From Siphonodentalium dalli (Eukaryota; Mollusca; Scaphopoda; Gadilida; Siphonodentaliidae), in contig CP136068.1 in NCBI GenBank assembly GCA_032622095.1, forward strand, positions 7,853,314 to 7,917,313: a DNA stretch of 64,000 bases. The letters are read 5' to 3'. The notes under the pieces are model-generated. The model saw only the letters and a list, made by a program, of their open reading frames with translations, did not search any database and was not told where the DNA came from. A program made the position numbers and the translations under genes. The first letter of the stretch is position 1, and each line of letters begins with the position of its first letter. Shown here piece after piece: positions 1 to 10,853 of this stretch.

Positions 1-593
1 CACAATAACTTTAAAACAGAAAATTTATTAGATAAAAATTAATTGCTGTATACGGAAACACGCCCGTTGAAGTTAAACGACCACTATTCAAGACTCGGCA
101 GAAAGTTCGGATGCATAACGTACCTGAATATAACAGAATATAACAGGATTAAATTATCGGCGGTCATTTTTCGTAAGCTAACTGCAGCAACGTAACCAGC
201 GGACTCCAAAGCATGTGTTCTAGCGATGTCGGATTTGATCACTTCCTCAGTTCGTTTTAGATCGGTCCGAGTGTGTGTTCTCGCTAGAATTAAAATAAAG
301 TTGTCAACTATTTAAATCCCAACGAAATTGAGAAGTAAACATCTTTATACCTGTATACATATTAGGTATTGCCAAATACCCCTTACCTGAATAGTCAGTC
401 TACTTTGGTGCACAAGTTTGAATGTTGTTTACCAATTTACTATTATTAGTATTGCTGAAGGGGTCACTATCACCGAATAAGTGATGACCCTGAAGGGTAG
501 GCCTACACAGGGTTTGAAAATGTGCTGAAGGGTACACAGGGTTTGTGATCGACACGAACACGGTACACCTTTACTTAAATTGTGTTTATGATT

Positions 594-1000
594 ATAGGGC
601 TGGAATGATACACTTTGTCACGATACGATACATATCACGATACATGACAAACGATACGATACATATCATGATATGCAAAAACCATGTTTTGCGAGGGTTT
701 TCTACCTAAATTGCTAAAAAAAACACAGTAAATATGGGTTATTTTCGCTTCCAACAGCCCTCTTAATTCAGATTGTTTGGCTTCGGCAATCCGCTACGGC
801 AACAGTATGCCATGGCCCAGTTTGCTTCAGCAAATAGCTTCGGCAATGCTGATTGCCGTAGCCAATTATGAAGGCTGCTTCCAATGACCTAAAATTGTGA
901 TATTTGTATATCGTGATACACTTCACACGATACAATACACGTATCATGTGAAAGCGTATCGCGATACATCGAAATCACGATGAATCGTTGCAGCTCTAGT
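594..1000. mobile_element. Nested MITE with AGGGCTG(G/C)AA ends and CGATAC repeats
   Basis: It lies inside the larger inverted-repeat element. The left end AGGGCTGGAATGATAC pairs imperfectly with the right end GAATCGTTGCAGCTCT. Both ends carry repeated CGATAC / ATCACGATAC words, and the centre (about 748-893) contains an imperfect inverted repeat built on CTTCGGCAAT. AGGGCTGCAACGAT-type ends are known from hAT-like short elements in animals, so hAT is the likely class. GTTTATGA on the left and GTTTACGA on the right could be an imperfect 8-bp target duplication, but the left copy is three bases away from the TIR. Confidence 0.5.
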
Positions 1001-1070
1001 TTACGAAAGTCTGGCGCCCTTTACTGCGCCCTTTACTAAAGGGCGCCAGACTTTCATAAACTAGAGCTGC
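990..1070. repeat. Palindrome, 36-bp arms
   Basis: The right end of the nested MITE, from GCAGCTCTAG through CTGGCGCCCTTTA, is repeated in reverse complement at once after a short spacer, with one or two mismatches. This looks like an inverted duplication of the element end. Confidence 0.8.
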
Positions 1071-1514
1071 TAAAGGCTTTAGCAGTTTGTTTTCAGTACA
1101 TTTTAATATTCATTGGAACGTAAACAATTATTCTCTAACAGAAATCATGGCAGATACCGCCATTAAGTACCGGTACGAAAACTGAATGTCCTTTACTCAC
1201 TCCCCTTGGCTTTAGGCTTACATGTAGCTGTTTTATAGAATTAGAAGTTAGAACGACATTTCAAAACCTGTGTACCCTTCAGCACTTGTTTTGGTGAGAG
1301 TGACCCCTTCAGCATTAGTACACAGGAGCCTGTGGTTAGTATTACCTTCTGCTGAAGTTGTGTTTTGTTTATTTATTATTTTGAAAAACAATTTTTTTTT
1401 TTTTATTTCTTTGCAAAAATCCAAATGTGCAACTAGTCCGTAAACCTGACTTTTATTATCAGAGCATAGCTCTATAAACGTCTAGCTCTGTTTGAATAGT
1501 TGGGTTCACCAACT

Positions 1515-1985
1515 AATGTGCAACTTGCAGTTTCACAAAGTTGCAACACCGTTACTACACTTCAGCGTCATCTTCATGATCTCAAAGAATGAATTCGTGT
1601 TCATCTAATGCTCCATCTCAATTTTTACAGAAGACACGACACAGTCTTACAAATTTAATGACATATGTAATGTCGTTTTTGTAACAAAATATGCAGAAGA
1701 CCTTGGAAAATATATTTTGCATGGCATAAGCGACAAACCGGTGTTCTGCTATATAAGTATGATGGTCAAAAAGTACCGGACCAAATGTGTTTACGCATGC
1801 GCACAGTTATACAGAAGGGTAATCATGTTTACAGAGAAGAGAACAAGTTTGAAAATGCCAATATGCCTAATAGGGAATAATCCCGGAATATGCATTAAAT
1901 AATGTGTTATACTTAAACTATTTACAATAGTCATCGATAGTTTCGTTAAAAAAGGTGTACTTTTATGTATTCAACCGACATAGGC
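1515..1985 (+). repeat. Dispersed ~470-bp repeat, copy 1
   Basis: It aligns in the same orientation with 7095-7560. Shared blocks include AATGTGCAACTTG, TTTCACAAAGTTGCAACA, ACAGAAGACACGACACAGTC, CATGGCATAAGCGACAAACC and TTTACGCATGCGCACAGTTA, ending near CTTTTATGTATTCA. A 61-codon frame inside it is not kept open in the second copy, so it is not coding. Its class is unknown, and no terminal repeats or poly-A tail are obvious. Confidence 0.8.
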
Positions 1986-2574
1986 CTCAGCTACTGGTAA
2001 CTCTGAATATCAATTGAGGTTTGGCGATGATCCAACCCTTGAGCACACAGTGTGGAGCTGACCATGTGAGAAACATGGCGATGCTAAATTGGGTAACTTC
2101 TGTTGCTAACCACCGTCATAATTGTTGCTTCAATCGCGTGTGAAAGAAGGTGGTGAATAGTGTTGTAAACTAATGGTCTCCATGCAATGATAATACAGAG
2201 CGTTAATTTAATGTTGATCGATATGGCATGGATAAAGAGCGTTATGCCCGCTTATAAATGTGCAGCTCCACTTATATATATAGTATTACCTAGATGAACT
2301 GGATAATTTAATAGCGTTAATTATGTTCGCTTCTATTCCTGATATGATATGGATAAAGAGCGTTAATTGTGTGCATCGCAACTTGTTTATTATTTGCAAT
2401 TAACGCCCTTTAAAGACATTTGAGGTCAACTGGAACTATATAATAAGTCAAAATGTCAGAGCTCTTCTATCTCATCATAATTATGTCAAGATATGATTGT
2501 CAACTGTCAAGACTCAAAAGTCGAGCGTGTTATTAATTAGTTTCTGAACAGTCTCGTCGTTGCCTGTCCTTCAG

Positions 2575-3033
2575 ATGACGTGTGCATATATTGTGACTCG
2601 CCATATCAAATCCAGTCGTAAGTCGGGATTTGTTTTACCCTGTGCCAATGCGTTCTCTTATATATGCGAATCGACCATGAATTGGCCTAACAATTTTTGA
2701 CAATTTTAATAATTTTTTCTTGTATTCTTTTACAATTTTTTAATTTCACCCATACAGAGCCCCAGACAAACATGAGCAGATGACACTCTTCTATATGCTT
2801 CTATATATGTGTGGGGCTCCCTGCAGGGTAATGGATGTTTTTTATTTTATGTCCTAAAAATTGTAAGAAACATTTATTTTAAAAAAATGATAACAAATTG
2901 TTAGGCCAATGCATTCTCTTATATATGCGAGGCGACCTATGGTCGACTCGCATATATAAGAGAATGCATTGGCACAGGGTAAAAAAAATCCCGACTTACG
3001 ACTGGATTTGATATGACGTGTGCATATATTGTG
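2575..3033. mobile_element. Hairpin-cassette element, copy A, with 21-bp flanking duplication
   Basis: The outer inverted repeats begin near ATATCAAATCCAGTCGTAAG on the left and end with its reverse complement on the right. They run into the ACCCTGTGCC cassette ends. The right hairpin (2905-2973) is complete, but the left one (2644-2676) has lost one arm. The interior contains a GGGGCTC inverted repeat around 2757-2820. The element is bordered by identical 21-bp direct repeats (2575-2595 and 3013-3033, beginning ATGACGTGTGCATATATTG). That is unusually long for a TIR element. Confidence 0.75.
2905..2973. repeat. 69-bp palindrome (hairpin module), right hairpin of copy A
   Basis: The arms of about 33 bp begin GCCAATGCATTCTCTTATAT and fold back on a central CGACC-TAT-GGTCG, with a single mismatch near the centre. 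This is the reference sequence for the module found throughout the window. Confidence 0.9.
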
Positions 3034-3388
3034 TGCGTGTTGTTTTATGGAAGCAAAATGTTCCGGCATTTACTGGTGATAGTTCAATCATCTGTTCCAA
3101 ATTAATCTTAATTTATCTTGTGGAATGCCTGAGCACTATAGTTTACTTTTATGATAAATAAGATAATAAACGATGAGCAGTAAGATTGAAAAGTAGGCCT
3201 ATATCATCCCGCTCGATGCAAAAATAAGGTCCTAACATTGTAGTGGTGATTGGTGGATCTGAAGTTAATTTTATGATAATATGTTAGGTTTTGTTTAAAT
3301 AATAGTTGTTCCATAGCAAGTGGCAAGATTAACTGTTCTGTCTTTACCAATTATCGATCCACTTTCAATTTGCTGATTTAAGAATTAA

Positions 3389-3570
3389 GGTTCCAAACAG
3401 GGCGGGGGGGGGGTCAGGAAAAAAATTACGGATACAAGGTGGAAATTTTGTGTTTTTCAGTTTTGGGGACCCATCACCCCGGAAGCGTAAGTTTTTTCCA
3501 CCCAGGTCTGGGACACCCAGTGCACCCGGGACCGTAAGTTTTTTTCCACAACAGGTCTGGGACACTCACC
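3389..3570 (+). repeat. G-rich GGGGGGTC/TTTTTTCC repeat, copy 1
   Basis: The segment around GTTCCAAACAGGG, a G-run and AATTACGGATACAAGG is matched in reverse complement at 4850-4935. Words such as GGTCTGGGACAC and CCGTAAGTTTTTTTCC repeat within it. It is a degenerate dispersed repeat with no coding signal. Confidence 0.5.
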
Positions 3571-3889
3571 CCCAAAATTGATGAAAATCTTGTAAATTCT
3601 ACTAAATAATGTGTTGTTGGCAGTTAAGGGTCTCTCATTGTGTCTGCACCGGAACTGAGAGAACGCTGATCAAGTACACCCACAAAAAATAAACAAACAA
3701 AGCGCATGGATGAAAAATATGCCAACAAAACCAGTGACAAAACCTTTAAAAACACAAATATTTATGGTTATAAAGGTAAAATACCCACTTTAACACGATA
3801 GTTGTGTCCCTTATTAGCAATAGGTTAAAATATGTGCATGTGTAAAGTAAAAACACCATCAATTTGATTAAATAAACACAGTTCCAGTC

Positions 3890-4085
3890 CTCTCCATGTG
3901 GGAAATCTTTGGTGAGCAACGAGGAGCTCCCCTTAAAATCATTCTAGGCGAGTGGCGAGTAGCTCTCCTACAAAATGTCGAGGCGAGTAGTATCCCAGCA
4001 GGAGATGCCGAAGGCATCTCACGAAAACCTGAGGGGGAGAAAACGGGAGCGGGGAGGGGTGCCTCCCCCGGAAAATTTTGAAAAT
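3890..4085 (+). repeat. GC-richer segment ending in GGGTGCCTCCCCCGGAAAATTT
   Basis: This is a local GC-rich island about 190 bp long. It contains repeated GAGGCGAGTAG / GGCGAGTGGCGAGTAG words and ends in a GGGGAGGGG...CCTCCCCC hairpin followed by GGAAAATTTTGAAAATT. It is open in both directions for 60-80 codons because it lacks AT-rich stops. I see no protein family and treat it as repeat-like. Confidence 0.35.
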
Positions 4086-4408
4086 TAGATGCTCTGAGAT
4101 TGATACTATACAATTTGTCCCACCTCAGAATTTAAAAGCCTTCAAATAACGATTTAGTGTCAATAAGTGACAAAAATGCAATGCCACATTGCTAATAGTA
4201 CACAAGTATACATGTAAGTTGATATATTTGAAATAAAGTTATCTGATATATTACGCACATTTGAAGCATGTGTATTCTGAGTTATCGACAGTATTTTATT
4301 GAACCACGTGGTCTCTCTGTTTGCTGTGCAGAAATTGTATTGCCGGTGTGAATCGGAATCAGTTCGATTTTGAATTAATTCCTCGATCTATTTTAGTAAA
4401 TAGCGCAT

Positions 4409-4556
4409 CGTGTTTTGAGTGAATACCGGAATTACCTCATTCGTGGTCACAGTGAGATACTGGAATCATCACTCGTGGCTTAGAGGCCACTCGTGATGAT
4501 TCCAGTATCTCACTGTGACCACTCATGAGATACTTACGGTATGCACTCAAAACACG
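4409..4556. repeat. Foldback palindrome, ~66-bp arms
   Basis: The sequence from CGTGTTTTGAGTG through GTGGTCACAGTGAGATACTG to ATCATCACTCGTGG is mirrored after a short centre containing GGCTTAGAGGCC. The outer part of the arms is imperfect and the inner 45 bp almost perfect. The layout matches the other foldbacks at 16434, 24471, 38427, 59972 and 62554. Confidence 0.85.
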
Positions 4557-4849
4557 CATGTATCCTCTGTGTATAATAAGTTTAAAAAGCCATGATAAAC
4601 TATGAGAAAAGATGAGAATGGATTTTTATTTTCATTGCAATTTTTTTCCTCGATCAAAACCGGTCCCACCCCATGGTTTCAACTGTTAAAGGGAGAAATT
4701 GTGGAAAAAAAATTAAAGAGCCCAACTCACTTGTATAAGGCTATAGCATGCACTACTATATGAATCTGATTGTTTCAATTCATTTTGAAGCTGTAATTTG
4801 TCTTAGAAATTATTTTGGAAAACAATTGCATGACATCAGAACAAATCTG

Positions 4850-4935
4850 CATTCCGGGCTCGGGGACACCCACCCACCCGGTCCTTGTATCCTGTAATTT
4901 TTTTTCCGACACCCCCCCCCCCCTGTTCCAAAGGG
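4850..4935 (-). repeat. G-rich repeat, inverted copy 2
   Basis: Read on the minus strand it gives GGAACAGGG, a long G run, GTCGGAAAAAAAATTACAGG and then a GGGTGGGTGGG block. This matches the repeat at 3389. A poly-C run of about 14 lies at 4909-4922. Confidence 0.5.
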
Positions 4936-5454
4936 AACTTTCCTACCGACAATTCAAATACAAAGAATAGGTCTTAACGGTTGCCGCAAATACTTTTGGA
5001 AGACAATAGTGATCACCAAACAGTAACTCCTCTTGCATGTATATTACTCATGTAACTCAATTAAATCTATCACAAAACAGTAACGCCTCTTCCATATACA
5101 TGTACTGTATAGTACACACAACTCAATTAATTCTGATTACCAAACATTAACACCTCTCCTTCTTCCGATTACAGTCCACCATCAACAGGCTGATGATTAT
5201 GACTAAATTTATTTGAGCAACGCCTGGCGATAATTTCTGTTCATGATTAGGATTGTAATAATATTTATAATTTAATGGAGTATACATGGATGCGACAGCG
5301 TTCCAGGCCACACATACAAATATCAGATCAACTTGCATCTATATGTGCCATCGAACGCAAGCAAATTAATGTTGTTAACTTTAATGACCATGCATGTTAC
5401 ATGTAGTTGATTCTCAAAAATACATGTAAGTGTATTTAGAAAAGGTAGCTACTC

Positions 5455-5590
5455 GCTCATGCCGAAGAGCGATCGTAGTCCGCGACTTCGAGGGCATTAT
5501 AGGATTAGCAAAAATATGCTACCGTAGCGAAAAAGTCACGGATTCAGCAAAAATTCCTGGGCAAATTATGTGGTGGATCTACTCCATCCC
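5455..5590 (+). repeat. Dispersed repeat, ACTCGCTCATGCCGAAGAGCG type
   Basis: The words ACTCGCTCAT...CCGAAGAGCGA, GCGAAAAAGTCACGGATTC and AAAATTCCTGGGCAAATT recur in order at 8426-8475 and 8995-9095. It is probably a decayed element. The neighbouring sequence CCATCCCTTCCCAAGAGTC also recurs near 9774. Confidence 0.55.
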
Positions 5591-5639
5591 TTCCCAAGAG
5601 TCTTCAACATAATGCAATTGGTGGATGATATTATAGCAA

Positions 5640-5795
5640 GCTCTGTGCAGAGTTCAGTCCCCTGCTACATGGGACCTACTGCTACCAACACCTACACATA
5701 ATCACTCATTTATTTATTTGAGACTTTTGTAGGTTACAAACTTACAATTCATTACAATTCATTACAATTCATTATATTCAATTCATACAATTCAT
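5640..5795 (+). repeat. Left end of a GAGTTCAGTCCCC MITE, with ACAATTCATT decamers
   Basis: GCAGAGTTCAGTCCCCTGCTAC and the following ACACCTACACATAAT...GACTTTTGTAGGTTACA match the left part of the elements at 25856 and 61168. The end is decayed into a short tandem run of TTACAATTCA (period 10, about 5741-5795). Confidence 0.55.
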
Positions 5796-5827
5796 TGTAT
5801 TTACATCTAACTAGCGGGTGTTGTTCG

Positions 5828-5982
5828 GTTTTTTCCAGATAAAATTTGGCTGTCGTACATTTGGGGATTTATTTTATTTTAAAAAGTAAACCCATGACCT
5901 GTGATTTTGATTGCATTTTCGTGATCAACTGCATGTTGTCAATCTAGCTGGGTAAACATCACTGGAGTGGCCTGCAGGTAGG
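5828..5982 (+). repeat. Dispersed repeat with TTTTTCCAGATA start, copy 1
   Basis: It matches 19788-20013 in the same orientation and 28697-28860 in the opposite orientation. Shared words are TTTGGCTGTCGTACA, ATGACCTGTGATTTT, CATTTTCGTGATCAACTG, GTCAATCTAGC and CATCACTGGAGTGGCCTGCAGG. The class is unknown. Confidence 0.7.
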
Positions 5983-6578
5983 GAATGCTATACAAAAACT
6001 TCCCATGCAGTGCTGCAAAATTCTATAACAAATTTAAAAATTAAATCGACCAAAATTGATTATAAAAAGTAGCAAACACTCGCTCATACTGATTCACTGG
6101 AAAGTCGCAGATACTAGCGGGCATGCATGGTGATGTTCCATCGAGTATAGTGTATGGCTCCGTTGACATCCAGGTTGCCAATACATCTGACACGAAAACA
6201 GCCAACAATAGGCCACCAGCAAAAGTATCATCTAATGTTTGCAGATGGTGGATACTTACAAATAGTCCTCATTCCCTCGGACAATAAAGTTCTGAAACGC
6301 TGTGGAAATGTAGGAACATTCCACCAGATACGAGACACTCTTCAATATCATGCTATGTTTCCGTCTCACTCCAAAAATGAAACCTCACACAGCATAAGAA
6401 CATCAGAACCATGTATATAATGATTTCACTGTAAATATATGAGCACTTCCTACCTCAAAATTGCGGTACATGCACCTGTTTGGAAGAAGAGGAGAAGAAG
6501 AGACAGCGGTCCTACTTGGAGGGCATGTCATTAGCCTGTTGGTTAGGATTATCACTGGTACCAAGTCAGAGCACATGT

Positions 6579-6669
6579 AGTTACTGGACATAAAGTCACA
6601 AAAATAAGGTTTTAATCGAATTTATATATTCGATTAAAACATTTGTTTTGAGTTTACGTCCAGTAACTG
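6579..6669. repeat. Palindrome with GTTTTAATCGAA core
   Basis: The inner arms GTTTTAATCGAA / TTCGATTAAAAC flank TTTATATA. The outer arms AGTTACTGGAC / GTCCAGTAACT close the structure. It is a small foldback repeat. Confidence 0.75.
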
Positions 6670-7094
6670 TGTTCAGAGTTTGACTATAGAGGGTAAACCG
6701 TAAGGCCAGCCCAAGGCCAAGGGGACTCTTAAGCCTTAACTTAAGGTCGATCTTTGTGGACCCAATTTTTCCAAAATTTTATAGAGTCCAAATAAAGGAT
6801 TCTGTTCATGTATATTAGTATCACAGAAACCATGCCCATTGATGCAACATTTTAAGAGTATACTTCATGGTGAATTATGTTAGAAATACAAAATGTGAAC
6901 TTTATTGAGATTTAAAAAAATAAAATTTACAGGCAATGGTCCAAGAAAAACAAAGTCCATATCTAAGAATCAGATATGGGAATATGTACTGAACACTGTG
7001 ATGAATGATGTACTATAAAAAAAATATTACATTTCTTGAGTGTTCTTTGAAAAAATTACTTTGAACCAGTAGTTGACAAATGATCAAAAATCCA

Positions 7095-7560
7095 AAATGT
7101 GCAACTTGGTGTTTCACAAAGTTGCAACAGTGAACACTAACCGTTACCACACTTCAGTGTCATATTCACGATCTCAAAGAACGAATTCTTGTTCCTCCAA
7201 TGCACCAGCTCCATTTTAACAGAAGACACGACACAGTCTCACAAATTTAATGACATGTAATATCGTTTTGTAACAAAATGTGCAGAAGACATTGGAACAA
7301 AAATTTAGCATGGCATAAGCGACAAACCGGTGTTCTGCCATATGTATGGTTATCAAATAAGTACCGGTTGCAAAATGTGTTTACGCATGCGCACAGTTAT
7401 ACAGAAGGGTCACCATATATTTACCGAGAACAAGTTTTAAAATGTCATTATGAATGAATCAATGTGTTATACTTAAAAATATCTACAGTAGTCAGCAGTA
7501 GTCATCAATAGTTTCGTTAAAAAGGTGTACTTTTATGTATTCAGCCGACATAGTTAATTC
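7095..7560 (+). repeat. Dispersed ~470-bp repeat, copy 2
   Basis: Second copy of the repeat at 1515-1985, with scattered substitutions and small indels throughout. The divergence shows these are old dispersed copies rather than a recent duplication. Confidence 0.8.
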
Positions 7561-7847
7561 TGATCACCAAACAGGCGAAAGTAATCGAATAATTAGTTAC
7601 CGGTACATTAATTGATCTTAATTGTTAATTAATAGGGCCAAATTGTCAATTAATTTCTTTGCATTTAAAGAAAAATGACGATAAATGGTTTCTGGTATGT
7701 ATCAAAGTTAATATAAATTGCAATATTGTTAACTTTAATGACTATGTTACTTGTTTCTCACTAAAACGAACGAACGAATAGTTTATTATAGTGTGTATAG
7801 TGTATAAAACATATCACATACAGGTGATAGCAATGCCAAGTAACAAA

Positions 7848-8062
7848 ATAAGAACACACCCGGCCAATAAGAACACACCGGTCAATAAGAACACACCCGG
7901 TCAATAAGAACACACCCGGTCAACAAGAACACACCCGGCCAATAATAACACACCCGGCCAATAAGAACACACCCGGCCAATAATAACACACCCGGCCAAT
8001 AAGAACACACCCGGTCAATAAGAACACGCCCGACCAATAAGAACACACCCGGCCAATAAGGC
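7848..8062 (+). repeat. 19-bp minisatellite, ~11 units
   Basis: The unit is AATAAGAACACACCCGGCC, with GGT/GGC, AAG/AAT and one-base-shorter variants. The array opens a 75-codon minus-strand frame of repeating Y-W-P-G-V-hydrophobic words, which is a by-product of the repeat and not a gene. Confidence 0.9.
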
Positions 8063-8226
8063 CTATAAGTCATTTTAAACAAAATAATAAAGAATGTTGT
8101 TGTGCACATTCATGGAATAGAAAATGTTTTGCTAAGAAGATGTTGTCTTTTTTGATAAGCGCTGTGAAGAAATTTAGCTTCTTGAAACGGATACCGATTC
8201 ATAGCCGAATAAGTAAGTCGACGTCA

Positions 8227-8418
8227 CTAAATTGTGTCTGTCCAGATATATGACATCATTTTTGATCGCAAGTGTTTATACCCTTGACTGTTAAGGAGAA
8301 AGTGTGTCTCGTCTTCAACATGGCTATAATCACACATAGAACAATATCTGAGATTCTCTTGTCGGAATCTTCCTTATTATATACCTCCCAGTCTCAATAT
8401 TCAGGAGGAGAACACACA
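8227..8418 (-). pseudogene. LINE ORF2 C-terminal remnant
   Basis: On the minus strand two frames together resemble the C-terminal Cys/His region seen in many animal non-LTR retrotransposon proteins. One frame gives LLNIETGRYIIRKIPTRE. After a frameshift near 8368 the next gives RYCSMCDYSHVEDETHFLL, then YKHLRSKMMSYIWTDTI and a stop. The CxxC...VEDExHFL pattern is the diagnostic part. The next expected cysteine after HFLLN is a serine. It is clearly dead: frameshifted, 5'-truncated and without a reverse-transcriptase domain. The clade is not assignable. Confidence 0.65.
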
Positions 8419-8571
8419 TCGAAATTGTAGCTACTCGCTCATCACGCCGAAGAGCGACCATAGCCCGACTATATATGGAGGGTAAGGGGACTCATACATG
8501 TCCAAATATTTAAATTACCCCTATAACCTGAAAAGTCTACTTTGGTGGACTACAGGACTAGTTTGAATGTG

Positions 8572-8866
8572 ACCCGCCATATCAAATCCAGTCGTAAGTC
8601 GGGATTTGTTTTACCCTGTGCCAATGCATTCTCTTATATATGCGAGTCGACCATAGGTCGCCTCGCATATATAAGAGAATGCATTGGCCTAACAATTTTT
8701 TATCATTTTTTTTAAATAAATGTATCTTACAATTTTTAGGACATAAAATAAAAAACATCCATTACCCCGCAGGGAGCCCCACACATATATAGAAGCATAT
8801 AGAAGAGTGTCGTCTGCTCATGTTTGTCTGGGGCTCTGTATGGGTGAAATTATAAAATTGTTAAAT
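8572..8866. mobile_element. Hairpin-cassette element, copy B, truncated
   Basis: It is inverted relative to copy A and begins GTGACCCGCCATATCAAATC. A complete 69-bp hairpin lies at 8620-8688, followed by the same interior with the AGGGAGCCCC...GGGGCTCTG inverted repeat. The far hairpin is missing. The flanks (TAGTTTGAATGT on the left, TTACCAAATTACTATTG on the right) match 412-445, so the insertion point can be seen in an unfilled relative. Confidence 0.8.
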
Positions 8867-9093
8867 TACCAAATTACTATTGCCTTGTGCTGAAGTTGTG
8901 TCTTAAATTGTCTACTTTAAAATAAATATTCTTTTGATACTATATATGCAGGGCTCATGCACAGTCGAATCGGGAGCTGACGTTAATGTGTGACTTTCCG
9001 GTTAGCAAATATTTGTTGCCGTAGAGAATTGCTGCGAAAAAGTCATGGATTCGACAAAAATTCCTGGGCAAATTGGAATCTACTCCATCCGGG

Positions 9094-9769
9094 GTGTCAG
9101 GTTTGAAATTTCCAACCCTACATGTAGGAAGGCTTGAGGCAAGTCTAGTCTAGATGCTAAGCTTTTGCGATTTCCTTGTTCAGATTTCAAAATTTTCCAA
9201 CATCGGGCCGAACCATGATGTGTCATGGTCCCTCCACGTGACCAATTAAAAAAAATTCTAATTAGTTTAAGAAAATAGTATTTTACCACATTTGGTCAAA
9301 ATTGGACTGAAATGGTCATCAGTTTAAGAATTTCCAACCTAAGGGAGAGAGAGTATGAGGTTTGAAATTTACAGCACTGGGAAAGCTTGAGGCCAGTGTT
9401 GATGCTAGCATTTGGCGATTGTCTTGTTTAGTTTTCAAAACTTTCTCACAATACTGTCTAGGCCGAGCAATCATGATCGGCCCGGTGGTCCTGGTCTCTT
9501 GTCCGTAGCCGTGTGCATTTATCTGGAGTTGGACCACTAGATGTTAGGATTTATGCAATTTTCAGGTTCAAATAAATATCTGAATGTTCTTATAACGGTA
9601 TGCAGAACCATGTTTTATGAATATATAGGCTATTAGGCTTGAGCACTGAGATGCAAAGGGGTGCAAATGGAATTATGCAAAACTTATGTTTGGTCGGATT
9701 CAAGGGGGTGCGCGGTTGGAATCCCCCAAAGTGGACACTCCCAATGGAGACCCTCTAGCCACGTCCCTG
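9094..9769 (-). mobile_element. hAT-like CAGGGACGTGGC family fragment
   Basis: The right end GAGACCCTCTAGCCACGTCCCTG is the same terminus as in the complete element at 47354-48372. The interior shares TTTCCAACNNNNGGAAAGCTTGAGG, TGGTCATCAGTT and a long stretch from GTCCTGGTCTCTTGT to GGGTGCAAATGGAATTATGC. The other terminus is lost. The strand given follows the CAGGG terminus visible at the right. Confidence 0.65.
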
Positions 9770-10088
9770 ACCCCATCCCTTCGCAAGAGTCTACAACATA
9801 ATGCAATTGGCAGAGGAAATATAGATCGAAGATCAGCTAAACTTCAAGACAAGAGAAGGTTGGACAGAGTTCAGGCCCCTTGCTACGTATAGGGGACTGA
9901 ACTGGAGCTTGGGATCAAGCATGCGATGACAGTATACTTATTTGGGGAACCATAATTTGTAGAACACCTTTACACATGTAAAGAGGGCAACTATGATGCA
10001 CAAACGTGAAATCCGCACTGAAAATCCATACAGGAGTAAAATGAAATATGAGTGGTGCGCTATATAGTTGAGATTGATCCGCACCCGC

Positions 10089-10195
10089 AGTCTCTCTCTC
10101 CCTCTCACTCTCTTTCACTTGTTCTTTCTATCTCATTCTTGCTCTTCCTCGCCCCCTCCCTCTCAATCCTCTCACCCTTCATCTACCTCCATCGA
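10089..10195 (+). repeat. Polypyrimidine tract
   Basis: About 105 bases of almost pure C/T with CTCT words, interrupted by rare A and G. It yields two overlapping short frames rich in Ser, Leu and Phe that are composition artefacts. Confidence 0.75.
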
Positions 10196-10853
10196 CATTA
10201 TCTTTACCATTATAATATTTCCATTCCTTCCCGTCCAACCCCTCTCCACTTACTGGAGAGGTATGAGTGAAACAGTTAAGAGGGGAGCAAACTTAACAAA
10301 AGCCGTTAGATTTGTTGTTTGATCCTCTTGCCAACCAATCCATCTATTAACACCATATTATATATTGCTTATTGTCATAACTTTTGTTAAAAGTTTATAA
10401 ATTTTATTATAGGATTTGAATAAAATATGCTTAGACTAATATACCCGGAGTGAGTACCAGACTATAATGCTAAAAAAATAAATTCAAAGTTGTGATGTTA
10501 ATGTTTAATTACAGGTAGCTACAAAAATGACAAAATAGAGTTATCCATCCTGCAATGTCTCACAATGTGGTTGCATGGAAATGAAGAGGCAAACCACAAC
10601 CTGAGTTACAAACTGCAAGACAGAGTTAGAGTTTAGTCCCCTGCTGTGCTGGACTGATGGTAACAGTACACAAATTATTCTCCATATATAGGCGATATAG
10701 TGTCAGGGGCTATACTCAATTCCTTGTGAATGCTGGAACTTGCTAACCAAGTCAATTTTGAAGAATGACTCTTCGGACCCAATATGACCCAAAACAATTT
10801 ATAGGTTCGTGTGCCTTTTCCATCCTTAAATTTACCACTTTTGATAATAGCGA

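Larger units (their letters stand above)
446..1320. mobile_element. Non-autonomous DNA transposon, TGCTGAAGGGGTCAC ends
   Basis: The ends are inverted copies of each other. TGCTGAAGGGGTCAC and a downstream block ending TGCTGAAGGGTACACAGG (about 452-540) recur in reverse complement at about 1258-1314. Both ends are bordered by TTAGTA (446-451 and 1315-1320), which reads as a 6-bp target duplication. The interior holds a second element and a hairpin and has no coding potential. A related sequence near 8865-8905 carries the flanking sequence without this insertion, which supports insertion. The superfamily is not assigned. Confidence 0.6.

Noticed and set aside
2905-2973. microRNA precursor
   Set aside because: The stem is almost perfectly self-complementary with a 3-base centre, unlike the bulged stem and larger loop of miRNA precursors, and it sits in transposon ends.
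7882-8109. 75-codon hydrophobic frame resembling a membrane protein
   Set aside because: It is the 19-bp minisatellite read on the minus strand.
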